Positions 53,493 to 63,221 of a stretch of 64,000 nucleotides of DNA are shown piece by piece. The notes under the pieces were generated by a model. The model was not told the DNA's origin and ran no database searches. It saw nothing but the letters and a program-made list of their open reading frames with translations. Position 1 is the stretch's first letter. Every line of letters starts with the position of its first letter. Origin of the DNA: Pseudoalteromonas rubra (GTDB taxonomy: Bacteria; Pseudomonadota; Gammaproteobacteria; Enterobacterales; Alteromonadaceae); assembly GCF_000238295.3 (NCBI RefSeq), contig NZ_AHCD03000027.1, positions 248,001 through 312,000 on the forward strand, in the 5' to 3' direction. The position numbers were made by a program, and so were the translations under genes.

Positions 53493-55331
53493 ATGCGCTA
53501 TCAGTTCGATGACTTTGAGTTCGACAGTATTGATTTGATCTTGCTTCGTGCAGGCACCGCACTTGCTATTCGCCACAATGAAGCAAAATTACTGGCCCTG
53601 TTACTGGCAAATACTCACAGAGTACTGAGTAAAGAGGAAATTCTGGATCAGGTCTGGCAAGGCAAAGTCGTCTCTGAACAGGCGGTGTTTCAGAATATCA
53701 GTCATTTACGCGCCTTATTTGGCAACGATGCGATCAAAACCTTTGCCAAGCGAGGCTACCAGTGGCAGCGCCAGGTAACAGCCGTGAACACCGCGCCGGT
53801 AACGCACTCACTCACCTCTCAGGACACTGTTCATACGCCTGTGACCGCGACACCCGCTGACGCTCCATCACGCCACAGGGTCAGCAACTGGCTGGGGGTA
53901 TCACTTATATCCCTATTGGTGTTGCTGGTGGTTATCTTTGTGATGCAGCGCGATGAAGCGCAATCGACACATTTTGCGATAACTTATCTGCCATTTGAAG
54001 GCGCAGAGCCTGAACTGTGGCAACTACAAGACACCAAACAGCTGGATTTTACGTCCCTGACTACGCTTTCTGCAGCGAATTTCAGAACATCGCAGGAACT
54101 GGTGTATCCTGAGGTGGCAGTGCAGCATCCGGTGATCCTCACAGCCAGTGTGCGTCAGGTTGATACGCTTTGGTATCTGACTTTCTGGCTCAAAGGCCCG
54201 GCAGGTCAGTGGCAGGGGGTGCTGCATGGTGCAAGCGCACAAGCCGTGCAGCAGAAGCTCTATCAGCATCTCAGTCAGCCGGTCGTTGCATCTTTGTTGC
54301 AGCATGCCCACTCACCTGACCTTAAGCTGGCCATGTTGACGCAGGCCCATCAGCGGACACCTAAAGATTTGATCCTGCTGGGAGCATTGGTTAATGCGTA
54401 TCTGGATGTACAGGAATTAGAAAAAGCGATGGCCATGGCTGAAAAACTGGCCGTGCTGGCCAAAGCGCAGACAAACTCACAGCAAGAGGGGCGCGCTCTG
54501 GCGTATCAGGGTGAGATTTTGTTACGCAAAAACCTGGTCGACCTCAGTCTGATAAGACTGGACGCCGCATTGCAGGCGCTGGGGATCAGCCAGGATCTGA
54601 GAGCTCAGTCAGACGTCTTGCACAGTCGTTCCTGGTTGCATCATTTGCAGGGGGATTATGAGCAGGTTAAAGCGAGCCTGCTGCATTCCGCACAGCTGGC
54701 CCGACAGACACAGGACATTGCCAGGGAGTTAGATGCGCTGACTTACTTGTCGATAATGGCGAGCAAAAGTCAGCAGGATGATGACAAGTATCATTATTTA
54801 AGGCTGGCAGAGGAGAAAATGCGGGACTATGAGCTGCCGGTTTACCACTTTGCTAAAGTGCCTTTCCACTATGCTATTTTTGCAGATAAACCCGCTGACA
54901 AAGAACCACACTATCGGCGCGTGCTGGAATATACGGCACTGACACCGAATCATTGGGTGGCTCAGTCCAGCCGTAAATTTTTGGTTCGTTATTATTTGCG
55001 TGAAGCGCGTTTTGAGGAGGCCGAATCACTGATCACCAGTGTGCGTCAGGATAATGCAGAAAATGCGTATTTGTCAGTTATGTACGCGGCAGCCGTGCAA
55101 ACTCAGGCTGAACTTTTGCCCCTAGCGTTGCGTGCCTTTGAGCTGGCTCAGTTGTCTGGAGAGCGCCGAATTGGTCTTGATGTGGCGTTGCTGTTATGTC
55201 AGATGCCAGTTGAGTCAGGCGTGAACAGTGATTTCTATGCGCAGTATATCAGTGAGCATGCGACGTCAGACTGGCGAACGCAGAATGAAGCACAGTTGCT
55301 GGCACTCAATTTGATGGCCGCAGGCAGATAG
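53493..55331 (+). CDS. CadC-type winged-helix membrane regulator with TPR-like C terminus
   Basis: The 612-residue protein begins with an OmpR-type winged helix (residues 1-95: RHNEAKLLALLLANTHRVLSKEEILDQVW, SHLRALFG, KTFAKRGYQW), has one membrane span (VSNWLGVSLISLLVLLVVIFVM, about 130-152) and a long extracytoplasmic region with helical TPR-type repeats from about 285 (LKLAMLTQAHQRTPKDLILLG..). It probably senses a periplasmic cue. It has the same design as the 330-residue gene at 20304-21296. Confidence 0.85.
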   Translation: MRYQFDDFEFDSIDLILLRAGTALAIRHNEAKLLALLLANTHRVLSKEEILDQVWQGKVVSEQAVFQNISHLRALFGNDAIKTFAKRGYQWQRQVTAVNTAPVTHSLTSQDTVHTPVTATPADAPSRHRVSNWLGVSLISLLVLLVVIFVMQRDEAQSTHFAITYLPFEGAEPELWQLQDTKQLDFTSLTTLSAANFRTSQELVYPEVAVQHPVILTASVRQVDTLWYLTFWLKGPAGQWQGVLHGASAQAVQQKLYQHLSQPVVASLLQHAHSPDLKLAMLTQAHQRTPKDLILLGALVNAYLDVQELEKAMAMAEKLAVLAKAQTNSQQEGRALAYQGEILLRKNLVDLSLIRLDAALQALGISQDLRAQSDVLHSRSWLHHLQGDYEQVKASLLHSAQLARQTQDIARELDALTYLSIMASKSQQDDDKYHYLRLAEEKMRDYELPVYHFAKVPFHYAIFADKPADKEPHYRRVLEYTALTPNHWVAQSSRKFLVRYYLREARFEEAESLITSVRQDNAENAYLSVMYAAAVQTQAELLPLALRAFELAQLSGERRIGLDVALLLCQMPVESGVNSDFYAQYISEHATSDWRTQNEAQLLALNLMAAGR

Positions 55332-55391
55332 GTAGGGGATGTACATGTCAGACTCAGAGGCGATGAGTGCCGCTGAGCCTGACAGGCAAGG

Positions 55392-55557
55392 TTATACCAA
55401 TTTCACTTAATACCTGGTCTATTTGAAGGAGCAAATAGGACGCTAACAGTGTTAAAAATTTCTCATTTAGAACAACTAAATAGCAAAATTTTTGCCTTGT
55501 TATCGACCCTATTTTCTCGCCTCAAAATAGACCACTTAATTAAGCAAGTTGGTATTA
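55392..55557. repeat. MITE-like palindromic element
   Basis: Terminal inverted repeats: TATACCAA at the left and TTGGTATTA at the right. Inside them CTTAATACCTGGTCTATTTGA at the left pairs with the reverse of TCAAAATAGACCACTTAAT at the right. The middle holds GCTAACAGTGTTAAAAATTTC. No transposase frame. The left half occurs again inverted at 1191-1274. The element directly abuts the stop of a DUF1295 gene. Confidence 0.7.
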
Positions 55558-56298
55558 GTAGACGAAGGGGATCAGCTTTTTGGTTTTGGCTGCGTATTGG
55601 TCGAACTTCTCGCCATAACGTTCAGACAAGTAGCCATCGAGTGCCGGAATATGGAAACTGATAAACGAGTACGCCATAAAGAAGGGCAGTAATAACGTCC
55701 AGTAGTTATAACTCAGTAAGCACCAACCGGTGAACAGCACGACATCCCCAAAATAGTTGATGTGCATTGAATGCTTGAACAGGCCCTCTGTGTAGCACTG
55801 GCCTTTGTTTGCCGGGTTTTGTTTCCACCATTTTCGTTGGATCTCAGATCCACTGTTCAGATATGAGCCAACGGCCAGCAGAACCAACGCCACTATGTCC
55901 AGGGTACCAAATGGGATCACTTCGCTTCTGAATGCGCCACCGCCGACAAGTAACAGGCCTATTTCGAAAAAGGCCATGAAGCACAGCAAACCCAAAGCTT
56001 CTCCCCAGTCAATTCTGCGTTGTAGCAGGTAGAGTACTGTAATAGCATGACGCAGCCAGTAGACAAACACACAGGCCAGCATGAGCAGGGCTCTGTCGTT
56101 ATCTACCAGCGTCCATTGTTGGCCAAATACTTGGCCAATCAGCGTCCAGCCGTCAGCTACTGCCAGCCAGGCGCAAAAGAGCACTAAGCCAAAGTGCAGG
56201 CCGACAAAGGTCCACCTTTGCGCTATGGTTCGGCCATGCTCGCGATTGACCCCACCACCGGCACTTTGACTGTCCGAGTTCTGATTTATTGTTTCCAT
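55555..56298 (-). CDS. DUF1295 membrane protein, copy 1
   Basis: The 247-residue product starts at METINQNSD behind AAGGA; the first ATG of the frame is six codons earlier. It has about six hydrophobic spans and the C-terminal signature of the DUF1295/isoprenylcysteine-methyltransferase-like group (GSEIQRKWWKQNPANKGQCYTEGLFKHSMHINYFGDVVLFTGW, then SERYGEKFDQYAAKTKKLIPFV). Relatives include steroid or fatty-chain reductases and SAM-dependent methylases. The gene is identical in protein sequence to copy 2 and owes its presence to a 1225-bp tandem duplication. Confidence 0.87.
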   Translation of the reverse strand: METINQNSDSQSAGGGVNREHGRTIAQRWTFVGLHFGLVLFCAWLAVADGWTLIGQVFGQQWTLVDNDRALLMLACVFVYWLRHAITVLYLLQRRIDWGEALGLLCFMAFFEIGLLLVGGGAFRSEVIPFGTLDIVALVLLAVGSYLNSGSEIQRKWWKQNPANKGQCYTEGLFKHSMHINYFGDVVLFTGWCLLSYNYWTLLLPFFMAYSFISFHIPALDGYLSERYGEKFDQYAAKTKKLIPFVY

Positions 56299-56342
56299 AT
56301 TTTTTCCTTCAATCATATTAACTTAGCTTTAGTCGATATCAT

Positions 56343-56773
56343 CTACTGGAGCTCTGCGCTGAGTTCCACTGGCGCAGCTGGACGGGTGCGGTAGATGACA
56401 TAGTTACATAGAGATATTAGTGCCAGTGTGGCAGTCCCTATGGTGATCCAGGCCGCTTGATCGGTTTCAATAGCCCAGTACAAAATGAGGCCATATAACA
56501 CTTGTGTGACGGCCTCCATAGGAAGGCCTAGTTTGGCGCCATCGAACACTAAACCATTAAAGTGACATAGCCAGAAAAACAGCAGGGACAGGCTCACTAA
56601 AGGTAATGTAGGTAGCTCACCAAAATAACTCATCAGATAGGTAAACAGCACCACAATACTGCTAAAGCGTACGAAAGCAGTCCACTTAGTACGCTTACAG
56701 ATGTAAGGGTCTTTTGGCTTGAAGTCCTTGGATTTTACTTTGGCGGTGAGCGAGTAAAAATCGGCTTTATTGG
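56343..56773 (-). pseudogene. 5'-truncated copy of the sterol-desaturase-family gene
   Basis: It encodes only the last about 143 residues (from NKADFYSLTAKVKSKDF to PVELSAELQ) and lacks all the His clusters. There is no start of its own apart from an internal ATG at 56654. It was produced by the tandem duplication. Confidence 0.93.
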
Positions 56774-56779
56774 TTGGTA

Positions 56780-57523
56780 TTAGTAGACGAAGGGGATCAG
56801 CTTTTTGGTTTTGGCTGCGTATTGGTCGAACTTCTCGCCATAACGTTCAGACAAGTAGCCATCGAGTGCCGGAATATGGAAACTGATAAACGAGTACGCC
56901 ATAAAGAAGGGCAGTAATAACGTCCAGTAGTTATAACTCAGTAAGCACCAACCGGTGAACAGCACGACATCCCCAAAATAGTTGATGTGCATTGAATGCT
57001 TGAACAGGCCCTCTGTGTAGCACTGGCCTTTGTTTGCCGGGTTTTGTTTCCACCATTTTCGTTGGATCTCAGATCCACTGTTCAGATATGAGCCAACGGC
57101 CAGCAGAACCAACGCCACTATGTCCAGGGTACCAAATGGGATCACTTCGCTTCTGAATGCGCCACCGCCGACAAGTAACAGGCCTATTTCGAAAAAGGCC
57201 ATGAAGCACAGCAAACCCAAAGCTTCTCCCCAGTCAATTCTGCGTTGTAGCAGGTAGAGTACTGTAATAGCATGACGCAGCCAGTAGACAAACACACAGG
57301 CCAGCATGAGCAGGGCTCTGTCGTTATCTACCAGCGTCCATTGTTGGCCAAATACTTGGCCAATCAGCGTCCAGCCGTCAGCTACTGCCAGCCAGGCGCA
57401 AAAGAGCACTAAGCCAAAGTGCAGGCCGACAAAGGTCCACCTTTGCGCTATGGTTCGGCCATGCTCGCGATTGACCCCACCACCGGCACTTTGACTGTCC
57501 GAGTTCTGATTTATTGTTTCCAT
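56780..57523 (-). CDS. DUF1295 membrane protein, copy 2
   Basis: It has the same 247-residue product as copy 1. This copy keeps the original setting: 45 bases after the stop of the sterol-desaturase-family gene, on the same strand, so the pair probably forms an operon for lipid or sterol-like compound modification in the membrane. AAGGA lies 7 bases before the ATG. Confidence 0.87.
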   Translation of the reverse strand: METINQNSDSQSAGGGVNREHGRTIAQRWTFVGLHFGLVLFCAWLAVADGWTLIGQVFGQQWTLVDNDRALLMLACVFVYWLRHAITVLYLLQRRIDWGEALGLLCFMAFFEIGLLLVGGGAFRSEVIPFGTLDIVALVLLAVGSYLNSGSEIQRKWWKQNPANKGQCYTEGLFKHSMHINYFGDVVLFTGWCLLSYNYWTLLLPFFMAYSFISFHIPALDGYLSERYGEKFDQYAAKTKKLIPFVY

Positions 57524-57567
57524 ATTTTTTCCTTCAATCATATTAACTTAGCTTTAGTCGATATCAT

Positions 57568-58836
57568 CTACTGGAGCTCTGCGCTGAGTTCCACTGGCGC
57601 AGCTGGACGGGTGCGGTAGATGACATAGTTACATAGAGATATTAGTGCCAGTGTGGCAGTCCCTATGGTGATCCAGGCCGCTTGATCGGTTTCAATAGCC
57701 CAGTACAAAATGAGGCCATATAACACTTGTGTGACGGCCTCCATAGGAAGGCCTAGTTTGGCGCCATCGAACACTAAACCATTAAAGTGACATAGCCAGA
57801 AAAACAGCAGGGACAGGCTCACTAAAGGTAATGTAGGTAGCTCACCAAAATAACTCATCAGATAGGTAAACAGCACCACAATACTGCTAAAGCGTACGAA
57901 AGCAGTCCACTTAGTACGCTTACAGATGTAAGGGTCTTTTGGCTTGAAGTCCTTGGATTTTACTTTGGCGGTGAGCGAGTAAAAATCGGCTTTATTGGCG
58001 TTTTTAGGAAGCCAGGCGGGTGGCGCAAAAACAGAGCAAAGCACCTCAAACACAGAGCGTGAACATTTAATTTTTTGCCAGATGGTTTTGAGATAATAGG
58101 AATTGATCACCAGTGGACTAAAGCTGGGGTACGATTCGCGCACGCCGTATACCACCGGGTCACTCTCCAGTTCTCGCTGATAGGTGCCAAACAGACGATC
58201 CCAGATGATTAAGATGCCCCCATAGTTCTTGTCTATATACTGACGGTTACGCGCATGATGGACGCGGTGCAAAGAGGGGGTATTAAAAATTTTGTCTGCG
58301 CGAGGGGTCTTTTTCAGGTATTTGGTGTGAATACAAAATGCCCAGATAATTTGGGTATAGCTGGCGGCCAGGAATACTTCCAGCGAAATGCCCATAAATG
58401 CCATGGGGATAAAGGTCATCCACATGGTCAGCTCGGTGAAATAGCTGATCCGAATGGATACGCCAAAATTAAAATTCTCCGCCGTATGGTGTACCAGATG
58501 GTCGGCCCAGAATAGCCCTATCATATGATGGAAGCGGTGGTTCCAGTAATACAAAAAGTCATAAACTAAGAATGCGAGTAAATAAATCAGCGGGTTGCTC
58601 TGATCCAGATCGACCAGTCTGTACTCGTTGTAGACCAGGGTGTACAGGGCAACCACGGCGAGTAAAAAGATAAACGACAACCCCAGATTGCCCAGTGCAA
58701 TGGTGGCATTGGTCAGGGTGTCATTGAGGCGGTAGTTTTTTTGCTTTCGCAAAAAATTGATGGTTGCCAGAATAAAAAGCGGGCCCAGATAAAAGGGCAG
58801 GGTATACATTACTTCTTCGGTAAAGTTGAGATCCAT
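57568..58836 (-). CDS. Sterol desaturase / fatty-acid hydroxylase family membrane protein
   Basis: The 422-residue protein has di-iron His clusters H100-RFHH, HLVHHTAE (113-117) and HRVHHARN (190-194), on a membrane fold with four spans at the start. The last about 110 residues form additional spans (FVRFSSIVVLFTYLMSYF ... LYGLILYWAIETDQAAW). The family hydroxylates or desaturates sterols, fatty acids or carotenoids using O2. AAGGGA lies before the ATG. First gene of the likely operon with DUF1295. Substrate unknown. Confidence 0.88.
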   Translation of the reverse strand: MDLNFTEEVMYTLPFYLGPLFILATINFLRKQKNYRLNDTLTNATIALGNLGLSFIFLLAVVALYTLVYNEYRLVDLDQSNPLIYLLAFLVYDFLYYWNHRFHHMIGLFWADHLVHHTAENFNFGVSIRISYFTELTMWMTFIPMAFMGISLEVFLAASYTQIIWAFCIHTKYLKKTPRADKIFNTPSLHRVHHARNRQYIDKNYGGILIIWDRLFGTYQRELESDPVVYGVRESYPSFSPLVINSYYLKTIWQKIKCSRSVFEVLCSVFAPPAWLPKNANKADFYSLTAKVKSKDFKPKDPYICKRTKWTAFVRFSSIVVLFTYLMSYFGELPTLPLVSLSLLFFWLCHFNGLVFDGAKLGLPMEAVTQVLYGLILYWAIETDQAAWITIGTATLALISLCNYVIYRTRPAAPVELSAELQ

Positions 58837-59226
58837 GTTAATCCCTTAGTGTGTTGTCTTATTAATTAGTTGAGGGCAGCAGCCAACAGATCTGCTGTCT
58901 TTTTATGATGCGTATATCATAAGCATCGACATATGGAATAAAATAACTTTGTAAATTTATATTAACATTGATTTATCCTTAATTTCACTAATTTTGTTTG
59001 CTGTTCCTTGCTATTACACCTTACCCCCTTTGTATACAAGGGTTGTAGGCGAGTGCTTAATAGAGAGTGGTGGTTAACGTTGTGTTTTTTAAATGTGAAT
59101 AGAAAATGGATGTGGAATAAAGATTCCATGCTCATTTTTGATTAGGAATAAAAATGGAGTATTTGCTCAATGTTTTTCAGTACAGGCCGATACGGTGTGC
59201 GGGATATAAAAAAGGAAATGAAAACA
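58837..59226. other. Intergenic AT-rich region, no gene seen
   Basis: About 390 bases between divergent genes. It holds AT-rich stretches at 58910-58980 and 59085-59160 that may be promoters. No inverted repeat stands out. Confidence 0.5.
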
Positions 59227-60762
59227 ATGACTAAATATGTATTACCCCTACTAGGGTTGATGGCGTCTGCCGCAGCGGTTCAGGCTTCAGACACAACAAC
59301 ACTGGTTAGTCAGAATTTTGATGATGGCTATGTCGGTCTGTTTGTAGCAGACGGCGCATTGAGCCAGTTTGCAGCAACTCCGCTGTCACCTATCAGCGGA
59401 GCAAAGAGTCTGGCGATGACCAGCGAAGGCCATTATCGGGTCGGTACTGAGGCGCTGATCATGCGAACGCTCCCCAAGGTGAGTCGTTTGAATGCGTCGT
59501 TTGATATTGCGATGCCACTATCCGATAGTGAAAGCCGTAACCCCTACACCCTAGTGCAGTGTGTGTTTGAGATAGAATATGCCGATGGCAATGTGTACGA
59601 GTCTTATGTTTCACGTAATGATGAAGTACCCACCTATCAGGACAGTATTTATTCCCATGACTGCCAGGTAACCTTGCCTGCGGGCAAAGCCATTCACAAA
59701 GTTACCTGGTTTATTGACAGCTACGCTTTACCCAATGAAACCGTCTATCTGGACAATCTTGAAATAACACTCGAAGAGGGCAGCCATCAAAGCAATGCTC
59801 AGGTGGATCTGTTTTGGCAAGGAAGGGACTTCTCCGAGCTGACAGAGGCACAGGTCGATACCTTTTTCAGCGATGCTCCGACCTTAACTCACTCAAATGA
59901 AGTGACGAGTTTGCGTTTGGCTCAATCCAGTAATGGCAGCTACAAAACGCGCTTTGTGTTACCAGAACCGGAATATTCTCACACTTACCCTGAGTATGTT
60001 ATTTATCAGGCGAGTATCACTAACCCAGGCTCCCAACCAGTGAGTGCGCAACTTTATGCCAGTGCCAGCTATCAAAAGCAGTTCCGCAGTGGCGATCATA
60101 GCGCCGCGTTTGCGCCCGGTTTTTACATCGCGCCCAATAGCACTGCCTTGATACCCGTTATTGTTGATTTAGGAAAGGACGGTCTGACAACCGATATTAC
60201 ATCTGCCGAACTGCGTATTGAGTCTGATGGAGCGGTATTATTAAATAGTCTTACACTGCATTCAGGGACCAGCTTATCAGATGGCCTGGTGACCATTGCT
60301 ACGTCTGGTTTTGAAACCGATACGGGTGGCTTTGAAACCAGTACACCACAAGATGTAACCTTGGTTAATCAGAGCCAACAGGTGCTCAGTGGTGAGCAAA
60401 GCCTGGGTTTTGAGATGAGCCCCTGGCGTCAAGCGGGTTTTACTCATTACTTCGGTTGGGGCAATCAGTATTATGCAGACAAAGTCTATACTCAGCTTGC
60501 TGTGCAACTGCAAGAAGCAGAGAAAGACACTCCTGTCAGAGTCTGTACAGATGTGTATTACATGGGAGGAGGCAAAGACAGTTTCTGTGAAGAGCGTATC
60601 CTGGGCGTTGGCAGCTTTGCGCTGCATAATGTATTCCCGGTTGACTCCAGCAAAGCACTGTATCGGATTCTGGTTAGAGTGCGTGCTTATGGTAACGTCA
60701 GTATTAAAGGTGAAATGGACAACTTTGTATTGGGCTACTGGCCTGCGATACCCCCACAGTAA
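59227..60762 (+). CDS. Secreted protein of unknown function, probable carbohydrate-binding-like modules
   Basis: ATG 59227 is chosen: AAGGAA lies about 10 bases upstream, and the signal peptide (TKYVLPLLGLMASAAAVQA) then starts at once. The product is about 511 residues. Two parts look like beta-sandwich modules: about 20-190 (TLVSQNFDDGYVGLFVADG ... TVYLDNLEITLEEG) and about 350-505 (TIATSGFETDTGGFET ... GEMDNFVLGYWP), both ending in the D-N-x-x pattern seen in carbohydrate-binding modules. The middle part is strand-rich. Function unknown; not clearly an enzyme. Confidence 0.75.
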   Translation: MTKYVLPLLGLMASAAAVQASDTTTLVSQNFDDGYVGLFVADGALSQFAATPLSPISGAKSLAMTSEGHYRVGTEALIMRTLPKVSRLNASFDIAMPLSDSESRNPYTLVQCVFEIEYADGNVYESYVSRNDEVPTYQDSIYSHDCQVTLPAGKAIHKVTWFIDSYALPNETVYLDNLEITLEEGSHQSNAQVDLFWQGRDFSELTEAQVDTFFSDAPTLTHSNEVTSLRLAQSSNGSYKTRFVLPEPEYSHTYPEYVIYQASITNPGSQPVSAQLYASASYQKQFRSGDHSAAFAPGFYIAPNSTALIPVIVDLGKDGLTTDITSAELRIESDGAVLLNSLTLHSGTSLSDGLVTIATSGFETDTGGFETSTPQDVTLVNQSQQVLSGEQSLGFEMSPWRQAGFTHYFGWGNQYYADKVYTQLAVQLQEAEKDTPVRVCTDVYYMGGGKDSFCEERILGVGSFALHNVFPVDSSKALYRILVRVRAYGNVSIKGEMDNFVLGYWPAIPPQ

Positions 60763-60773
60763 TGGGTAAACGC

Positions 60774-60803
60774 GAAGAGCACAGACTTGTCGGTGCTCTT
60801 CTT
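60774..60803 (+). terminator. Terminator hairpin after the secreted-protein gene
   Basis: GAAGAGCAC pairs perfectly with GTGCTCTTC around ten bases, followed by only TT. Probably a terminator. Confidence 0.6.
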
Positions 60804-60861
60804 AAAGAATTATTAATGCGCACTATTGTCATGATGAGCTGTTAAGCAGAGTTTATAACGC

Positions 60862-61356
60862 TTATTGGATCTTATGATAAATACCATAAAACAGCGTTTC
60901 CCAGGACTTGCCCTCATTGCCTGAGGACTGCCAGTGCTGGTGTACTGTGTCATTCTTTTTCGGCTGCCAGGTGATACGGTGTAAAACAGGCTTGCCTTCG
61001 CTATCCAGCCCCGGGCCTTGCAATACCATGCCGTCGTTATAGCGGTTGCCATTAAGTTGCAGCAGCAAACCGGCATTGTCGGTCCAGCTTTGATGCCAGT
61101 GTTGCTGTTGTTTATCAAAGATATTCAAACTCTTACCTTTATAACCAGAGACTGCCTGATATTCCTCTAAAATGACACAGCCGTTGAGTATTTTGGTGAT
61201 TTTACTATTGCCTGCAAACTGCCCCTTTGACATGACCCGCCATTCCCCTATCCAGAAATCAAAAGCATGATACTGAGGACTGTCACAGAGCGAGCGCGCA
61301 CCTAAGCCCGATGAACAGAAAAAGAGGGTGAGTAAGAGGCAATATTTGATTAGCAT
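60862..61356 (-). CDS. DUF1579-like exported protein
   Basis: The 164-residue protein has a signal peptide (LIKYCLLLTLFFCSSGLGA) and the pattern HAFDFWIGEWRVMSKGQFAGNSKITKILNGCVILEEY ... WHQSWTDNAGLLLQLNG, typical of DUF1579/lipocalin-like barrels. These may bind small molecules; the role is unknown. Monocistronic. Confidence 0.75.
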   Translation of the reverse strand: MLIKYCLLLTLFFCSSGLGARSLCDSPQYHAFDFWIGEWRVMSKGQFAGNSKITKILNGCVILEEYQAVSGYKGKSLNIFDKQQQHWHQSWTDNAGLLLQLNGNRYNDGMVLQGPGLDSEGKPVLHRITWQPKKNDTVHQHWQSSGNEGKSWETLFYGIYHKIQ

Positions 61357-61562
61357 GTTAAGTCATTTTCCATACAGTCTGCTGGTTAATCAAAGTTAGA
61401 AACGCTTTTTCAGGCCTATGTTAAAAAGTAGCGCTTATTTCAATGAATGGGCAAACTTATGGGGCGCGTTTTCGTTATGTTATTGCAATTTTTGGGTGAA
61501 TACTGACCTTAACAGAGCAGGTTACAAGCACAGGGGAAACTTGGTTTCCCCTGCTTTAATGG

Positions 61563-63221
61563 TTAGTCGCGATTCAGCGCTAGCCAGTTGAGTTTCCAGT
61601 TGGTGTCGTGGGACTGAAGTTTCAGCGTATGCTCGCCTGCGCTCAGGTAAACACGCTCTCCTTGTTGTGTTTGCCAGTCATGATAGCCACCGGTGCCCCT
61701 GACCGCGTGTTTTGAAACCGTTTTCCCGTTGATTTTGACAGAAAAGCCTTTGCCATCACGTGGTCCGGCAATCCGATAACTCAGACGATAGTGACCACTC
61801 TGATTGACAGTGATCTGGTAGTCAATCTCAGCACCTTCGGCAATGCCACCGCCACCGGTCAGATTGAATCTTCCCTCCGTATCTGAGGTTCTGTCGGTAT
61901 TCGCGCCAGTGACGGCGTGCGCATATTCAGCTTCGATGCGGCCCGGTACTGTAAGCGTTTTACCTTGGGTTTTGACCAGATTGCTGTAGTTGCTTTGCAG
62001 ATTGCGACGTACGGCTACCACAGCATATTCGTAAATATTGGGTGAGGCATTGGCATCGATAAACTGCGTGTCGATGACGTTGTCGGCAATCAGCTCAAAC
62101 ATAGAGCCTGCGCTGTAATTACGATAAACCCGGTAGCCAAAAATATCGGCTTCTTTGCTGCTATCCCAGCTGAGCATCGTTTTACCATCGGTTTGGGAAA
62201 GCGTCAGGTTAGTGACAGGCTGGGGATAAGCAAACTGCTGATCCCGGCGTTTTTGTTCCTGCTGTTGCGCAAAGGCGAGCTGCTGCTGGAACTGACGAGT
62301 TGCTTTGCTTAGCTTGGGAGCCTGGCCATCCAATGCGATGCGAAAGCCCTCGGCGGCACCCGCAAAGTCTTCAGGCATCCCGCCGCGTTGTGTCACAGGC
62401 CAGATATTCCAGTGCCAGCTGCTGCCGCGCGTAGCGCGCGTTTCACATTGTTCTGACAGGAATGTGCGACCATCGGGGTAGGCATTATTGTAGTTGTCTT
62501 CGTAGCAATCACCCATAAACTCTGCAACATTGCTCAGCATATCATGCAGACCATAAGGGTTTGGTTTGTACATGCCGACGACGCTGGCATAGGTCGCATG
62601 ATCAACACAATCGGCAAAGCCATCAACGAAATTGACATAAGAGCTGTTAGTGGTGCGTTGCAGCTCATCTTCGCCACTCAGGTCGGCGGTGTTCTCATAC
62701 TGACAGACAGAAGGGTGTTTCGGGTCATTGCCAAAATAAAACCGACTTGTGGCAGCGCCGCGTGCCGCATATTCCCATTCTGCTTCACTGGGCAAACGGT
62801 AGGGTTTCCCGGTCGTTTTTGCCAGCCAGTCAACATAGGCTTTTGCGCCTGCCCAGCTTACGCAAATAGCAGGCTGAAACTCATTATGAGTCAAGCTGTT
62901 ATTATCCCAGCTGCCGGGCGTGTTGCCGATGAACCAGTTGTCCAGCTGATGATAGCACGCCTGCGGAGCTTGAAAGCCGGTGGCCTCAATAAAGCGTCGA
63001 TACTCTCTGACGGTGACCTCGTATTTCCCCAGGCTAAACTCGGGCAGGGTAACAGTATGGACAGGTTGACTGTTTTCGCTTTCTGTACTGCCCATGTCAA
63101 AGCTGCCCGTCGGGACAGTCACCATGATGGGTTCAATGGGCGTAAGAGGTTTGCCGGCTAACGCGGGTGTACTGGCCAGTAGCAGTAAGCTGGTGGAATA
63201 GGGAAGAGTCGCTTTCATCAT
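61563..63221 (-). CDS. Formylglycine-generating-enzyme-like (SUMF1) secreted protein with FN3 and carbohydrate-binding module
   Basis: The 552-residue protein has a signal peptide (LPYSTSLLLLASTPALA). About 30-295 is an FGE-sulfatase fold (GSFDMGSTESENSQPVHTVTLPEFSLGKYEVTVREYRRF, ICVSWAGAKAYVDWLAK, YRLPSEAEWEYAARG, WHWNIWP, AEGFRIAL). About 325-415 is FN3 (LSWDSSKEADIFGYRVYRNY). About 420-552 looks like a CBM6/35 module (GRIEAEYAHAVTGANTD ... LKLQSHDTNWKLNWLAL). The catalytic Cys pair of true FGE was not identified with certainty, and most such secreted bacterial proteins are not sulfatase activators. Polysaccharide binding is likely. Confidence 0.82.
   Translation of the reverse strand: MMKATLPYSTSLLLLASTPALAGKPLTPIEPIMVTVPTGSFDMGSTESENSQPVHTVTLPEFSLGKYEVTVREYRRFIEATGFQAPQACYHQLDNWFIGNTPGSWDNNSLTHNEFQPAICVSWAGAKAYVDWLAKTTGKPYRLPSEAEWEYAARGAATSRFYFGNDPKHPSVCQYENTADLSGEDELQRTTNSSYVNFVDGFADCVDHATYASVVGMYKPNPYGLHDMLSNVAEFMGDCYEDNYNNAYPDGRTFLSEQCETRATRGSSWHWNIWPVTQRGGMPEDFAGAAEGFRIALDGQAPKLSKATRQFQQQLAFAQQQEQKRRDQQFAYPQPVTNLTLSQTDGKTMLSWDSSKEADIFGYRVYRNYSAGSMFELIADNVIDTQFIDANASPNIYEYAVVAVRRNLQSNYSNLVKTQGKTLTVPGRIEAEYAHAVTGANTDRTSDTEGRFNLTGGGGIAEGAEIDYQITVNQSGHYRLSYRIAGPRDGKGFSVKINGKTVSKHAVRGTGGYHDWQTQQGERVYLSAGEHTLKLQSHDTNWKLNWLALNRD

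Larger units (their letters stand above)
55548..57998. repeat. 1225-bp direct tandem duplication
   Basis: 55548-56773 repeats as 56773-57998 (offset 1225) with no differences noticed. It carries a whole DUF1295 gene and the last 431 bases of the sterol-desaturase-family gene. The left edge falls inside the right end of the MITE-like element (TTGGTATTA occurs again at 56774). Confidence 0.95.

Noticed and set aside
55449..55661. 70-codon plus-strand frame
   Set aside because: It runs through the MITE-like palindrome and into the reverse of the DUF1295 gene; not a gene.
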